Shown: positions 9,361 through 17,317, counted from the first letter of the stretch. The stretch is DNA of 64,000 bases from Methylobacillus methanolivorans (GCF_020531845.1 NZ_JAJAVF010000002.1:1213543-1277542); one strand, 5' to 3'. Notes: generated by a model not told the origin, from the sequence alone. Made by a program: numbers and translations.

Positions 9361-9837
9361 ATGAGCAGCGCACGCCTACTTTGGCTAGTCGTCTGGCTGG
9401 GATTGGCAAGCGCGGTCTACTATTTGGCAGATCGCGCCCTCAATCCCAACAAGCTGAGCATTCTCGGCGATGCGCCTAGCGTTACCCTGCAACGCGGGCT
9501 GGATGGCCACTATCGCTCTGAGGCACTCATTAATGGTGTGAAGGTCAATGTACTGGTAGATACTGGCGCCACCGGAGTGGCTATTTCTCAACGCATTGCA
9601 GATCGCCTGCAACTACAGAGCAAGCAGGCTATTCGCACGTCAACCGCGAATGGTGACACCGTCGCTTACATGACCCGGCTCAATAGCGTACAACTGGGCG
9701 GCGTCAAGGCTCACGATGTCGCAGCCGTGATTGCTCCTGGGCTGGATGGCGATATATTGCTGGGCATGTCATTTCTGGCTCGCATGGATGTGCGCCTGTT
9801 TCAAGGCAAGATGACAATTACCCAGGTTGAGGAATAG
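9361..9837 (+). CDS. Membrane-anchored retropepsin-like aspartic protease (clan AA, TIGR02281-like)
   Basis: 158 residues. A hydrophobic N-terminal segment (LLWLVVWLGLASAVYYLA, about residues 5-22) should anchor it in the inner membrane. The soluble part has the single aspartic-protease motif VLVDTGATGVAIS and a later DGDILLGMSFLARM block, the pattern of the TIGR02281 family of single-domain, presumably dimeric retropepsin-like proteases. ATG lies 2 bp after the mutase stop, indicating translational coupling. The 3' end overlaps the convergent acetyltransferase gene by 20 bp. Substrate is unknown. Confidence 0.85.
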   Translation: MSSARLLWLVVWLGLASAVYYLADRALNPNKLSILGDAPSVTLQRGLDGHYRSEALINGVKVNVLVDTGATGVAISQRIADRLQLQSKQAIRTSTANGDTVAYMTRLNSVQLGGVKAHDVAAVIAPGLDGDILLGMSFLARMDVRLFQGKMTITQVEE

Positions 9838-10405
9838 CCCGCTCTTCACACTGTTGCAGCCATCGCTGACGATCAAGGCGATATAGCACATGAGGTCTTA
9901 ATCGCGGTATGTCGGCAACAGCAGGATGATCGAAATTACCACGACTATCCTGCTGCATGCCGAGGCGCTCCATCAAGGCGCGCGAGCGACAATTTTCCAC
10001 GGTGGTAAATGCCACGATCTGTTCCAGCGCCAACTCACGAAACCCAATTCCCAGTGCAGCCTGCGCAGCCTCAGTGGCATAGCCCTGACCCCAATAGGTA
10101 CGCGCCAAGCGCCAGCCAATCTCGACGCACGGCTTGAACGGTAAATCGTACGAGGGAATATGCAAACCGACGAAACCGATAAAGCAATGGCTTAGCCTTT
10201 CTTCCACAGCCCACAACCCCCAACCACGCTCTGAAATCAAACTGGCACAACGGTTTGCCATGGCATCGCTTTGCGGCCGATCAAGCACCTCCGGGAAATA
10301 CGCCATCACCTCAGGGTCAGCGTTGAGTGCAGCAAATGGTGCAAAATCTTGCTCGTGCCATTGCCGCAATACCAATCTCTCTGTCGCAATCTCCAGATAC
10401 TGCAT
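9818..10405 (-). CDS. GNAT family N-acetyltransferase (RimJ/RimL-like)
   Basis: 195 residues. The opening EIATERLVLRQWHEQDFAPFAALNADPEVMAYFP and the acetyl-CoA binding core IGWRLARTYWGQGYATEAAQAAL followed by ENCRSRALMERLGMQ are typical of the RimJ/RimL-like Acetyltransf_3 group. Known members acetylate protein N-termini, amino acids or small molecules; the acceptor here is unknown. The ATG abuts the pgm stop codon directly (TAAATG), so the two are translationally coupled. Confidence 0.88.
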   Translation of the reverse strand: MQYLEIATERLVLRQWHEQDFAPFAALNADPEVMAYFPEVLDRPQSDAMANRCASLISERGWGLWAVEERLSHCFIGFVGLHIPSYDLPFKPCVEIGWRLARTYWGQGYATEAAQAALGIGFRELALEQIVAFTTVENCRSRALMERLGMQQDSRGNFDHPAVADIPRLRPHVLYRLDRQRWLQQCEERAIPQPG

Positions 10406-12085
<1,680 letters not shown>

Positions 12086-12112
12086 TTACTCGAATAATTT
12101 ACCAGTTTCAAG

Positions 12113-12141
12113 TTGACACATGCTCAAAACCCGCGCATAAT
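12113..12141 (+). promoter_or_regulatory. Sigma-70 promoter of tRNA-Lys
   Basis: TTGACA at 12,113-12,118 and CATAAT at 12,136-12,141 with an ideal 17-bp spacer. The likely start point falls 6-8 bases later, just before the mature 5' end at 12,156. A CTCGTTCC segment follows the -10 box. This is the best sigma-70 promoter match in the window. Confidence 0.9.
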
Positions 12142-12155
12142 CTCGTTCCTCGATT

Positions 12156-12231
12156 GGGGCATTAGCTCAGTTGGTAGAGCAGCGGACTCTTAATCCGTTT
12201 GTCGTAGGTTCGACCCCTACATGCCCCACCA
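12156..12231 (+). tRNA. tRNA-Lys (anticodon CTT)
   Basis: 76 nt with encoded CCA. The acceptor stem GGGGCAT pairs with ATGCCCC; the D-arm is TAGCTCAGTTGGTAGAGC; the anticodon stem GCGGA/TCCGT encloses loop CTCTTAA, giving anticodon CTT; the T-arm is GTAGGTTCGACCCCTAC. All stems are intact, so the gene should be functional. Its 3' half (12,187-12,231) is the attachment site used by the downstream element, whose insertion regenerated this end. Confidence 0.95.
12187..12231. repeat. Attachment site attL (3' half of tRNA-Lys)
   Basis: 45 bp from the anticodon loop to the CCA end, repeated at 15,695-15,739 with one mismatch (C at 12,217 versus A at 15,725). Position in a tRNA 3' half next to a tyrosine integrase is the established pattern of a tRNA-targeting integrative element. 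Confidence 0.92.
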
Positions 12232-12239
12232 GTCAAAAC

Positions 12240-12267
12240 AAAGGGTTAGCAAACGCGCTAACCCTTT
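12240..12267. terminator. Bidirectional hairpin between tRNA-Lys and the integrase gene
   Basis: Perfect 11-bp stem AAAGGGTTAGC/GCTAACCCTTT with a 6-base loop, inside the element just after attL. It is positioned to stop tRNA-Lys transcription on the plus strand and possibly integrase transcripts on the minus strand. The U-tracts are short, so efficiency is uncertain. It replaces the native tRNA terminator, now displaced to 15,745. Confidence 0.65.
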
Positions 12268-12331
12268 CGTGTTTTCAGGGTGTCAACCTACTGACAACCC
12301 ATTATAGTGGCCTAAAGACCTACAAAGCCAT

Positions 12332-13333
12332 CTAATCCAGATTCATCATCGGGTTCAACTTCCTAGCCTCCTGTAAGTGATCGGGGGAAAGGTGTGCATA
12401 GCGCATCGTCATGGTCAGGCTGCTGTGTCCCAGTAGCCTTTGAAGAACCAGGATGTTTCCACCGTTCATCATGAAGTGGCTGGCAAAGGTATGGCGTAAG
12501 ACATGCGTCATTTGCCCATCTGGCAGCGCTAGCTGCGCTCGTTTCACCGCCTCCCGGAATGCGTTATAGGAGTACTGAAACAAGCGCCCATAACCGCTCA
12601 TGAGCTTGTCCTGCGCTTTCAGCTCCTTGATCAGGAACTCGGGGATCGGTACAGATCGATTCTTCCCTGACTTCGTATTGCTGAAATGCACCATCCCATC
12701 CCGCACCTGACTTGGCTTCAATTGCTCGGCCTCACTCCATCTTGCCCCTGTAGACAAACACACTTTCGCAATCAGCAAGGTATCTCGGCTCTTGGATTGT
12801 TCGAGTGCAGCCAGCAAGCGCTTGATATCCTCCTTGGACAGGTATGACAACTCCCGCTCTGGCACCTTGATCTGTCTTACTGCTGACAAAGGGTTTTCGC
12901 CATTCCAGTGTCCAAGCCGCTTGGCCTCGTTAAACACACTGCGCAGATACGCATGCTCACGGTTGATCGTATTCGGTGCAATACCGGCCTCTGCACGAGC
13001 CTTGCGATAGTGCGCAAACATCCCGGTCGTGAAACGGTCGAGGTAAGGATTGCCCAGGGCAACGCAAAGCGCTTTCAGGCGGTTGTAGGTATCCTGCCCG
13101 GCCCGTAAGTTGGCTCCATGATGCTCGTACCAAATATCAACCAGCTCGGACAACCTGCGCAGATCGCGCTTTGCAGGTTGCCACTCTGGCGTGGTCAAGA
13201 CCTTGGACTTCAACCAAGCCTCATAAGCCAAAGCCTCGCTCTTGGTTCCCAGCGTCTTACGGAACCGTTTAGATCCTCGCCCACCTGGCTGAATATCGAC
13301 TAGCCAGCCACCCTCCATTTTTTTAATGGCCAT
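12332..13333 (-). CDS. Tyrosine recombinase/integrase (P2-like)
   Basis: 333 residues. The N-terminus (MAIKKMEGGWLVDIQPGGRG) resembles the arm-binding domain of P2/186-type phage integrases, followed by a SAM-like core-binding domain. The catalytic domain shows the first arginine in STGARWSEAEQLKPSQV, the histidine-arginine box MTHVLRHTFASHFM, and LGHSSLTMTMRYAHL with the nucleophilic tyrosine. All catalytic residues are present. The ATG has a GAAGGA ribosome site and lies one base after the stop of the 99-aa gene, so the two are likely coupled. Expected to catalyse integration at tRNA-Lys; no excisionase was recognised. Confidence 0.95.
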   Translation of the reverse strand: MAIKKMEGGWLVDIQPGGRGSKRFRKTLGTKSEALAYEAWLKSKVLTTPEWQPAKRDLRRLSELVDIWYEHHGANLRAGQDTYNRLKALCVALGNPYLDRFTTGMFAHYRKARAEAGIAPNTINREHAYLRSVFNEAKRLGHWNGENPLSAVRQIKVPERELSYLSKEDIKRLLAALEQSKSRDTLLIAKVCLSTGARWSEAEQLKPSQVRDGMVHFSNTKSGKNRSVPIPEFLIKELKAQDKLMSGYGRLFQYSYNAFREAVKRAQLALPDGQMTHVLRHTFASHFMMNGGNILVLQRLLGHSSLTMTMRYAHLSPDHLQEARKLNPMMNLD

Positions 13334-13334
13334 C

Positions 13335-13634
13335 TCATTGTCCTTCCTTGTGGTGCTCGCATAATTCCTCTACATGCTTGCTGATCACGTTCAGCAATAC
13401 ATGCTGCGCACAAAGAATGTTTTCCAGGAGCACGGGCTGCAGACCTGAATACTCATGCTCGGTATCTCGAGCCAGGTTCATTTCCGCAATGCTGCGCTCG
13501 ATAAGATGGGCAACACCCATGGCGCCATACGCTGCGGTGAGGGCTTGGGCTGCTTTGTTTTGGATGTGGCGTCCGCCGTATTCGGCTTCCACCCAGAATT
13601 TCCCATTGAGGGGATTGGATTGATGACTGGTCAT
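13335..13634 (-). CDS. Hypothetical 99-aa protein upstream of the integrase
   Basis: Family not recognised. ATG at 13,634 is chosen because AGGAGG lies five bases upstream; the open frame extends further without a comparable site. The protein has an aromatic N-terminus (GKFWVEAEYGGRHIQNKAAQ), a middle rich in Ala, Leu and Ile, and a C-terminal helix rich in His and Glu (ISKHVEELCEHHKEGQ); it looks soluble and helical. It is coupled to the integrase and preceded by an unusual structured leader. A regulatory or directionality role is possible from position alone. Confidence 0.7.
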   Translation of the reverse strand: MTSHQSNPLNGKFWVEAEYGGRHIQNKAAQALTAAYGAMGVAHLIERSIAEMNLARDTEHEYSGLQPVLLENILCAQHVLLNVISKHVEELCEHHKEGQ

Positions 13635-13644
13635 GATGACCTCC

Positions 13645-13706
13645 TGTAGTTTAGAGAGAGGCCACCCGATTGCAATACGGGGTGGCGGGCGCACTCTCGG
13701 TCTACA
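13645..13706 (-). promoter_or_regulatory. Structured RNA leader of the 99-aa gene
   Basis: On the minus strand, three nested stem segments can form: TGTAG/CTACA (outer), GAGAG/CTCTC (middle) and GCCACCC/GGGTGGC (inner), 17 pairs in all with internal loops. The outer 3' arm ends directly at the AGGAGG ribosome site, so folding could affect translation. Further upstream, AAACCG and CGGTTT flank a GGG-AAG-CCC segment at about 13,710-13,740, suggesting a second hairpin. Such compact leaders recall immunity RNAs of P4-like satellites, but that link is only an analogy. Confidence 0.5.
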
Positions 13707-13894
13707 AGAAACCGCGTCTGGGCTTCCCTTTCGGTTTTATATACCCAGTCTCAACCCCGCCATAAAAGCAATAGACGTAAAAATAGCCGCGAGCTGACGG
13801 GGCGACAGGCCGCTTGTAGTTTTGAGAGGAGTTCAGGATAGGGTTTAATGTAAGATGTTGTCAAGCAAAGACGTGTAATGGTTAAAGGGAGTAT

Positions 13895-14602
13895 ATGAAG
13901 AATTTTTCTTGGCGCTGTCCATACTGCAATCACAATGCAACGATTACAGAAGATCACTACAGTAGTGAAATGCATTGGTTCAAACATAACAACCGATATG
14001 GCGCAATGGGCTTCATTTCGGAAATCATTACCTGCCCTAATGATGCATGTAAAGAGTTTACGGTAATGGCAACCTTATCCAAGGTTACTCATAATGGAAC
14101 TCGATGGGTTGCTAAAGATAAACCGTTTTTCCATAGTTTGCTAAAACCTCAGTCGGCAGCTAAACCTTTTCCAGACTATATACCTATACAGATTATTCAA
14201 GATTATCAAGAAGCATGTGCCATTGTTGAGCTGAGTCCTAAAGCCTCAGCCACACTATCGAGGCGTTGTCTGCAAGGAATTATTAGAGATTTCTGGAAAA
14301 TTTCCAAGTCAAGATTGGTTGATGAAATTGAAGCTTTAAATGGCAAGGTTGATGAAGCTACATGGCATGCAATTGACTCTGTTAGAAAAATTGGAAACAT
14401 TGGCGCGCACATGGAGAAAAACATTGATCTTATTATTGATGTTGATCCAGAGGAAGCAAGAATGCTCATAGGTTTAATAGAGGTGTTGTTGGCAGAGTGG
14501 TATATCCATCGACATGAAAGAGAAGAGCAAATGAGTCGAATAGTTCAAATCGCGCAAGAAAAACAATCTGTAAAACCTGATCCCACTTTTACTAAAGCAT
14601 AG
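13895..14602 (+). CDS. DUF4145-domain protein with N-terminal zinc ribbon
   Basis: 235 residues. Cysteines at 8, 11, 47 and 52 (CPYC, CPNDAC) form a probable zinc ribbon. The centre carries the DUF4145 signature LSPKASATLSRRCLQGIIRD (about residues 112-131) and RKIGNIGAHM (about 165-174), an all-helical region usually regarded as HEPN-like. DUF4145 proteins occur often in mobile elements and near restriction or abortive-infection genes, but their activity is poorly defined. The gene is AT-rich with a GGGAG ribosome site. It is the only sizeable cargo gene of the element besides the ribbon-helix-helix gene. A defence role is inference. Confidence 0.82.
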   Translation: MKNFSWRCPYCNHNATITEDHYSSEMHWFKHNNRYGAMGFISEIITCPNDACKEFTVMATLSKVTHNGTRWVAKDKPFFHSLLKPQSAAKPFPDYIPIQIIQDYQEACAIVELSPKASATLSRRCLQGIIRDFWKISKSRLVDEIEALNGKVDEATWHAIDSVRKIGNIGAHMEKNIDLIIDVDPEEARMLIGLIEVLLAEWYIHRHEREEQMSRIVQIAQEKQSVKPDPTFTKA

Positions 14603-14668
14603 CCGCCCCAGTTATCCATAGCGCAGCGCATACGACGCAAGCGCTGTGGATAACTGGAAAGGGGCGGC
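14602..14668. repeat. Long inverted repeat with DnaA-box-like sequences
   Basis: Arms GCCGCCCC plus AGTTATCCATAGCGC (14,602-14,624) and GCGCTGTGGATAACT (14,641-14,655), then GGGGCGGC (14,661-14,668). They pair almost perfectly, with one mismatch and a 5-base bulge, around a 16-base loop. TTATCCATA and TGTGGATAA inside the arms resemble DnaA boxes. It begins in the DUF4145 stop codon. It could be a terminator without a U-tract, a protein-binding site or an origin-like structure for the element. Confidence 0.75.
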
Positions 14669-14700
14669 GGGAATAGACCTGATCAGGTAAATCCCGAAAA

Positions 14701-14755
14701 GCAAAGGCCGTTGCGTTGTGCCAGCCAGGGGCGGCTATACGCAACGGCCTTTTGC
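14701..14755 (+). terminator. Large stem-loop, possible terminator after the DUF4145 gene
   Basis: GCAAAGGCCGTTGCG pairs with CGCAACGGCCTTTTGC (one bulged base) around a 24-base GC-rich loop. The right arm includes a short T-run, so it may act as a terminator; the large loop is unusual for one and allows other roles. Confidence 0.5.
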
Positions 14756-14913
14756 TATCTGGATTATCAATGAGGTCAAAACCATAAGAAATTCAAATAA
14801 CCTCGTTACTCCCCTTTGTCCCCCATTAGTTTTTACCCCATTGATTCCTTCCGGTGGCAGCGCATGATATGCGCACCTATCAACGGGTTCACCCCGCCAA
14901 ACAAGGAGGAGCA

Positions 14914-15009
14914 ATGGGCAAAAAAATGCAGTTTTCGCTACACCCCATTCATTCCTCCCCCCCCCAAGGTAATACGGGGGGAAAGCCAAATCTACCGTAT
15001 CTAACGTAA
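14914..15009 (+). CDS. Possible 31-residue peptide with strong ribosome site
   Basis: ATG at 14,914 is preceded by AAGGAGGAGC, one of the best Shine-Dalgarno matches in the window, with five-base spacing. The 31 codons start MGKKMQFSLHP and end in TAA at 15,007. A run of nine C (in TCC CCC CCC) lies in the middle; slippage would truncate the peptide within about 15 codons in either other frame. No family was recognised. It could be a real small protein, a leader peptide for the downstream gene, or chance. Confidence 0.35.
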   Translation: MGKKMQFSLHPIHSSPPQGNTGGKPNLPYLT

Positions 15010-15098
15010 GGATTCAGCACTGGCGCGGCTTCTTACCCAAATCATGTATGTGCATTGCCTGTGCTAATGCATGTGCAGTGTATGTGCCGGAGAAAAGC

Positions 15099-15581
15099 AT
15101 GAAAAAAACAGTGAATATGACGATCAGGATTAGCCCTGATTTAAAGGCTTCTGCAGATGAAGCATGTGAGTATCTGGGCCTAACGCTTTCGATGGTCATG
15201 AGGACTGCTTTGCAGAACGTGGTGAGGGACTATCACGCTAAGAGGATCAAGGACACGGAATATGCCCGGTTCTTCCACCAGGGCGATCTGGCAGAGCGTG
15301 CTCAAGCTGCTTTAGAAAGGGAGTTACAACAGGAGGCGGCTGCTGGATCACAAAAGACAGGTAAGCGGGTTGTAGCACCTACACTGAATGATCTGGTAAG
15401 GAATCAGGCAAGTGTCCAGGACGAAAAAGAACCTGAGCCTCCAAAGGTAGATCGTTATGCAAGACCCAAGCGTTATGAAAACGGGCCACGCATCAATGAA
15501 GAGGGTGAAATAGATCCTGCCACCCTGACGAGGAAAATGCGAAGGGCATGGGAACGGGATAAGGCCAAGGGTAGGATTTAG
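15099..15581 (+). CDS. Ribbon-helix-helix protein (RelB/DinJ-like N-terminus) with basic C-terminal extension
   Basis: 160 residues from ATG at 15,099, which has GGAGAA at good spacing; an upstream in-frame ATG at 15,048 lacks one. Residues 1-45 (KKTVNMTIRISPDLKASADEACEYLGLTLSMVMRTAL) match a ribbon-helix-helix DNA-binding/dimerisation domain as in RelB/DinJ antitoxins. The remaining two thirds are charged and low in hydrophobics, ending RKMRRAWERDKAKGRI. No toxin gene lies beside it, so it is more likely an element regulator or accessory DNA-binding protein than half of a standard toxin-antitoxin pair. Confidence 0.7.
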   Translation: MKKTVNMTIRISPDLKASADEACEYLGLTLSMVMRTALQNVVRDYHAKRIKDTEYARFFHQGDLAERAQAALERELQQEAAAGSQKTGKRVVAPTLNDLVRNQASVQDEKEPEPPKVDRYARPKRYENGPRINEEGEIDPATLTRKMRRAWERDKAKGRI

Positions 15582-15694
15582 TGGCAACCAGTTGTCGACA
15601 AATTTGGAATCTATAGAGGTGGTCAGGCATCCGTAGTGCCTCAAAACCCTTGCGTAGTATAGCTTTGTGCAATGAAGAGCTTTATAAAATGACT

Positions 15695-15739
15695 CTCTTA
15701 ATCCGTTTGTCGTAGGTTCGACCCATACATGCCCCACCA
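15695..15739. repeat. Attachment site attR (remnant of tRNA-Lys 3' half)
   Basis: Matches 12,187-12,231 at 44 of 45 positions. The T-stem carries a C-to-A change at 15,725 that would break a T-arm base pair if it were still in the tRNA. Immediately followed by the original tRNA terminator. Confidence 0.92.
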
Positions 15740-15744
15740 ATCAT

Positions 15745-15773
15745 AAAAAATCCCGCTTCAGCGGGATTTTTTT
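15745..15773 (+). terminator. Original tRNA-Lys terminator, displaced by the insertion
   Basis: AAAAAATCCCGC-TTCA-GCGGGATTTTTTT: 12-bp stem with a 4-base loop and a 7-T tail, a textbook intrinsic terminator. Located 6 bases after the attR copy of the CCA end, it must have followed the tRNA before the element inserted. Today it could end transcripts leaving the element, such as that of the ribbon-helix-helix gene. Confidence 0.88.
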
Positions 15774-15787
15774 CGTACTTCTACTTC

Positions 15788-15826
15788 ATTTCGCTTTAGA
15801 CATAGTATGTATGTCTAAAGCGAAAT
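15788..15826. repeat. Perfect 17-bp inverted repeat, 5-base loop
   Basis: ATTTCGCTTTAGACATA at 15,788-15,804 and its exact reverse complement at 15,810-15,826. It lies between the tRNA terminator and the stop of the cyclic-nucleotide-binding gene, 8 bases from that stop. Neither strand has a T-run after it, so it is not a standard intrinsic terminator. Function unknown. Confidence 0.85.
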
Positions 15827-15833
15827 AGAAAAT

Positions 15834-16340
15834 TCAAACTAGTTCGCCAAGTGTCTTAGGCAAGAACCTATCTGAGCTCTCTCGGAAACGGGCTGTCAAA
15901 AGCTGTAGCAACCTCACCAATACCTTGTTGCCAAGTTTAGGCATATTCGCAAGCAATTGATAAAGAGAATCTCTGGTCAACACGGCAAAATCTGTTGGTT
16001 GGTTGGTCAAGCAACTCGCAGAGCGTGGCAAACCATCAATCATAGACATTTCACCAATAATAGCCCCCGCCCCCACCATGGCAATGGTCTGGATTCCTTT
16101 ATTCGGGATGTCTTTGATGACATTCACCTCGCCGGTCAGGATCAAGAGTAAATAATCGCCCACATCCCCCTCTGTCAATAATTGACAGTCTCTAGGGGCG
16201 GCATAGCATTGCATGTAGGAGCACAAATACCGTACCTCTTCATCGGTAAAATCACCAAACAGCTTGATTGTATTCACAATCTCGAGGATTTCTTCGACGT
16301 ATTTATCAGCACCACCCAAATGCACCAGATCAGGATACAT
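15834..16340 (-). CDS. Cyclic-nucleotide-binding domain protein without DNA-binding domain
   Basis: 168 residues. About residues 25-145 form a CRP-type cNMP-binding beta-roll with QLLTEGDVGDYLLLILTGEVNVI and the phosphate-binding cassette GAIIGEMSMIDGLPRSASC (Glu and Arg contacts present). Unlike CRP/FNR proteins there is no C-terminal helix-turn-helix; the chain ends after a short helical tail. Such stand-alone domains act as sensors or regulators of partner proteins. It is divergent from the epsA-like gene across a 180-bp gap, so joint control is possible. The ligand (cAMP, cGMP or other) cannot be read from sequence. Confidence 0.85.
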   Translation of the reverse strand: MYPDLVHLGGADKYVEEILEIVNTIKLFGDFTDEEVRYLCSYMQCYAAPRDCQLLTEGDVGDYLLLILTGEVNVIKDIPNKGIQTIAMVGAGAIIGEMSMIDGLPRSASCLTNQPTDFAVLTRDSLYQLLANMPKLGNKVLVRLLQLLTARFRESSDRFLPKTLGELV

Positions 16341-16520
16341 GTAATTTTTGCCCTTGAATGAAAGGAATATATCAATTATCCGTAAACTACTTATGGTAAT
16401 TATTTAGATAAATAGCCTCAAAAACTCTCATTACTCAAGTTATTTGCGTCATAATAATGCAAGAATATGGATGACACAAAAGATTAGACTTGAATTGCTT
16501 AGTAAATTATAACCGAGCAC

Positions 16521-17294
16521 ATGTCCTTAAATAAAAACTTAAACGATATCGAGAAAAGCCAATTAATTGAGCTTATGCACGAATCCTTGAGAATTCGCTC
16601 ACACTTTGAGCTTTTTCTCTGGATGCAGGGAAAACTCCAGATTTTCCTTCCGCATGAAATCATGATCACGGCTTGGGGAGACTTTTCACTTGGAGTGATT
16701 TACTTCAATATTGTCTCGCCCCTGCCTGGCATTCGCTCCGATAAAATAGCCAGTCATGAAATCAACAAGTTTCTACAAAACCTGTTCATGTACTGGTTAA
16801 ACAATGCCAAGGCTCCGTTCACGCTAGCAGCTGCCGATAACATCCTGCATGACTGCGAGTTCTCAAACGCTGAGTCCAATTACTATCTCAAAAACATGAA
16901 ATCCGGCTTGGTACACGCCATCAAGGATCATCGTGGACGGCACGATTGCCTCTACGTGCTACTAAGCTCCAATGTGAGCTTCCCTCCGGCCTCGCGCCCT
17001 ATGCTAGAAGCACTGCTTCCCTATATTGACAGCGCTCTTCGCCAAATCGAACATCTGCCAGAACAACAACCGACGACTATCAAAATAGAACCTGAGCAAA
17101 AAGACGATAGCCTCAATATTTTGTCTGGTCGAGAGTTAGAAATCATGGATTGGGTGACGAAAGGCAAAACCAATCAAGAAATTGGCATGATCCTCGACAT
17201 TAGCGCTTTTACTGTCAAAAACCACCTGCAACGCATTTTCAAAAAATTGAATGTGCTCAATCGCGCACAAGCCGTTTCGAAATTTCGCAAGTAA
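16521..17294 (+). CDS. epsA: EpsA-like LuxR-family transcriptional regulator
   Basis: 257 residues. The N-terminal part (ELMHESLRIRSHFELFLWMQGKLQIFLPHEIMITAWGDFS) matches the EpsA family described for the methanolan exopolysaccharide locus of Methylobacillus sp. 12S and found near exosortase-linked polysaccharide clusters. The C-terminus is a LuxR helix-turn-helix (LSGRELEIMDWVTKGKTNQEIGMILDISAFTVKNHLQRIFKKLNV). No polysaccharide gene is present here; the neighbours are the cNMP-binding gene and the che cluster, so it is an orphan copy. It might link surface polysaccharide and motility, but that is inference. The symbol is given by family resemblance. Confidence 0.8.
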   Translation: MSLNKNLNDIEKSQLIELMHESLRIRSHFELFLWMQGKLQIFLPHEIMITAWGDFSLGVIYFNIVSPLPGIRSDKIASHEINKFLQNLFMYWLNNAKAPFTLAAADNILHDCEFSNAESNYYLKNMKSGLVHAIKDHRGRHDCLYVLLSSNVSFPPASRPMLEALLPYIDSALRQIEHLPEQQPTTIKIEPEQKDDSLNILSGRELEIMDWVTKGKTNQEIGMILDISAFTVKNHLQRIFKKLNVLNRAQAVSKFRK

Positions 17295-17317
17295 ACGCTT
17301 TCCAACAACGACACACC

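Larger units (their letters stand above)
12187..15739. mobile_element. 3.55-kb integrative element in tRNA-Lys
   Basis: Bounded by the 45-bp direct repeats at 12,187-12,231 and 15,695-15,739. Content from left to right: tyrosine integrase (-), 99-aa protein (-) with structured leader, DUF4145 protein (+), two large inverted repeats, possible 31-aa peptide (+) and a ribbon-helix-helix protein (+). No phage structural, terminase, conjugation, transposase or recognisable replication gene is present, so it is a minimal or satellite-like element that would need outside help to spread. The DUF4145 gene is more AT-rich than the host genes. Confidence 0.88.

Noticed and set aside
15695..15739. Possible second tRNA-Lys
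   Set aside because: Only the 3' half is present, with no D-arm or acceptor 5' strand upstream. It is the attR copy left by integration.
15348..15740. 130-codon minus-strand frame across attR and the ribbon-helix-helix gene
   Set aside because: It reads antisense through tRNA-derived sequence and a gene with a better start. No motif or ribosome site.
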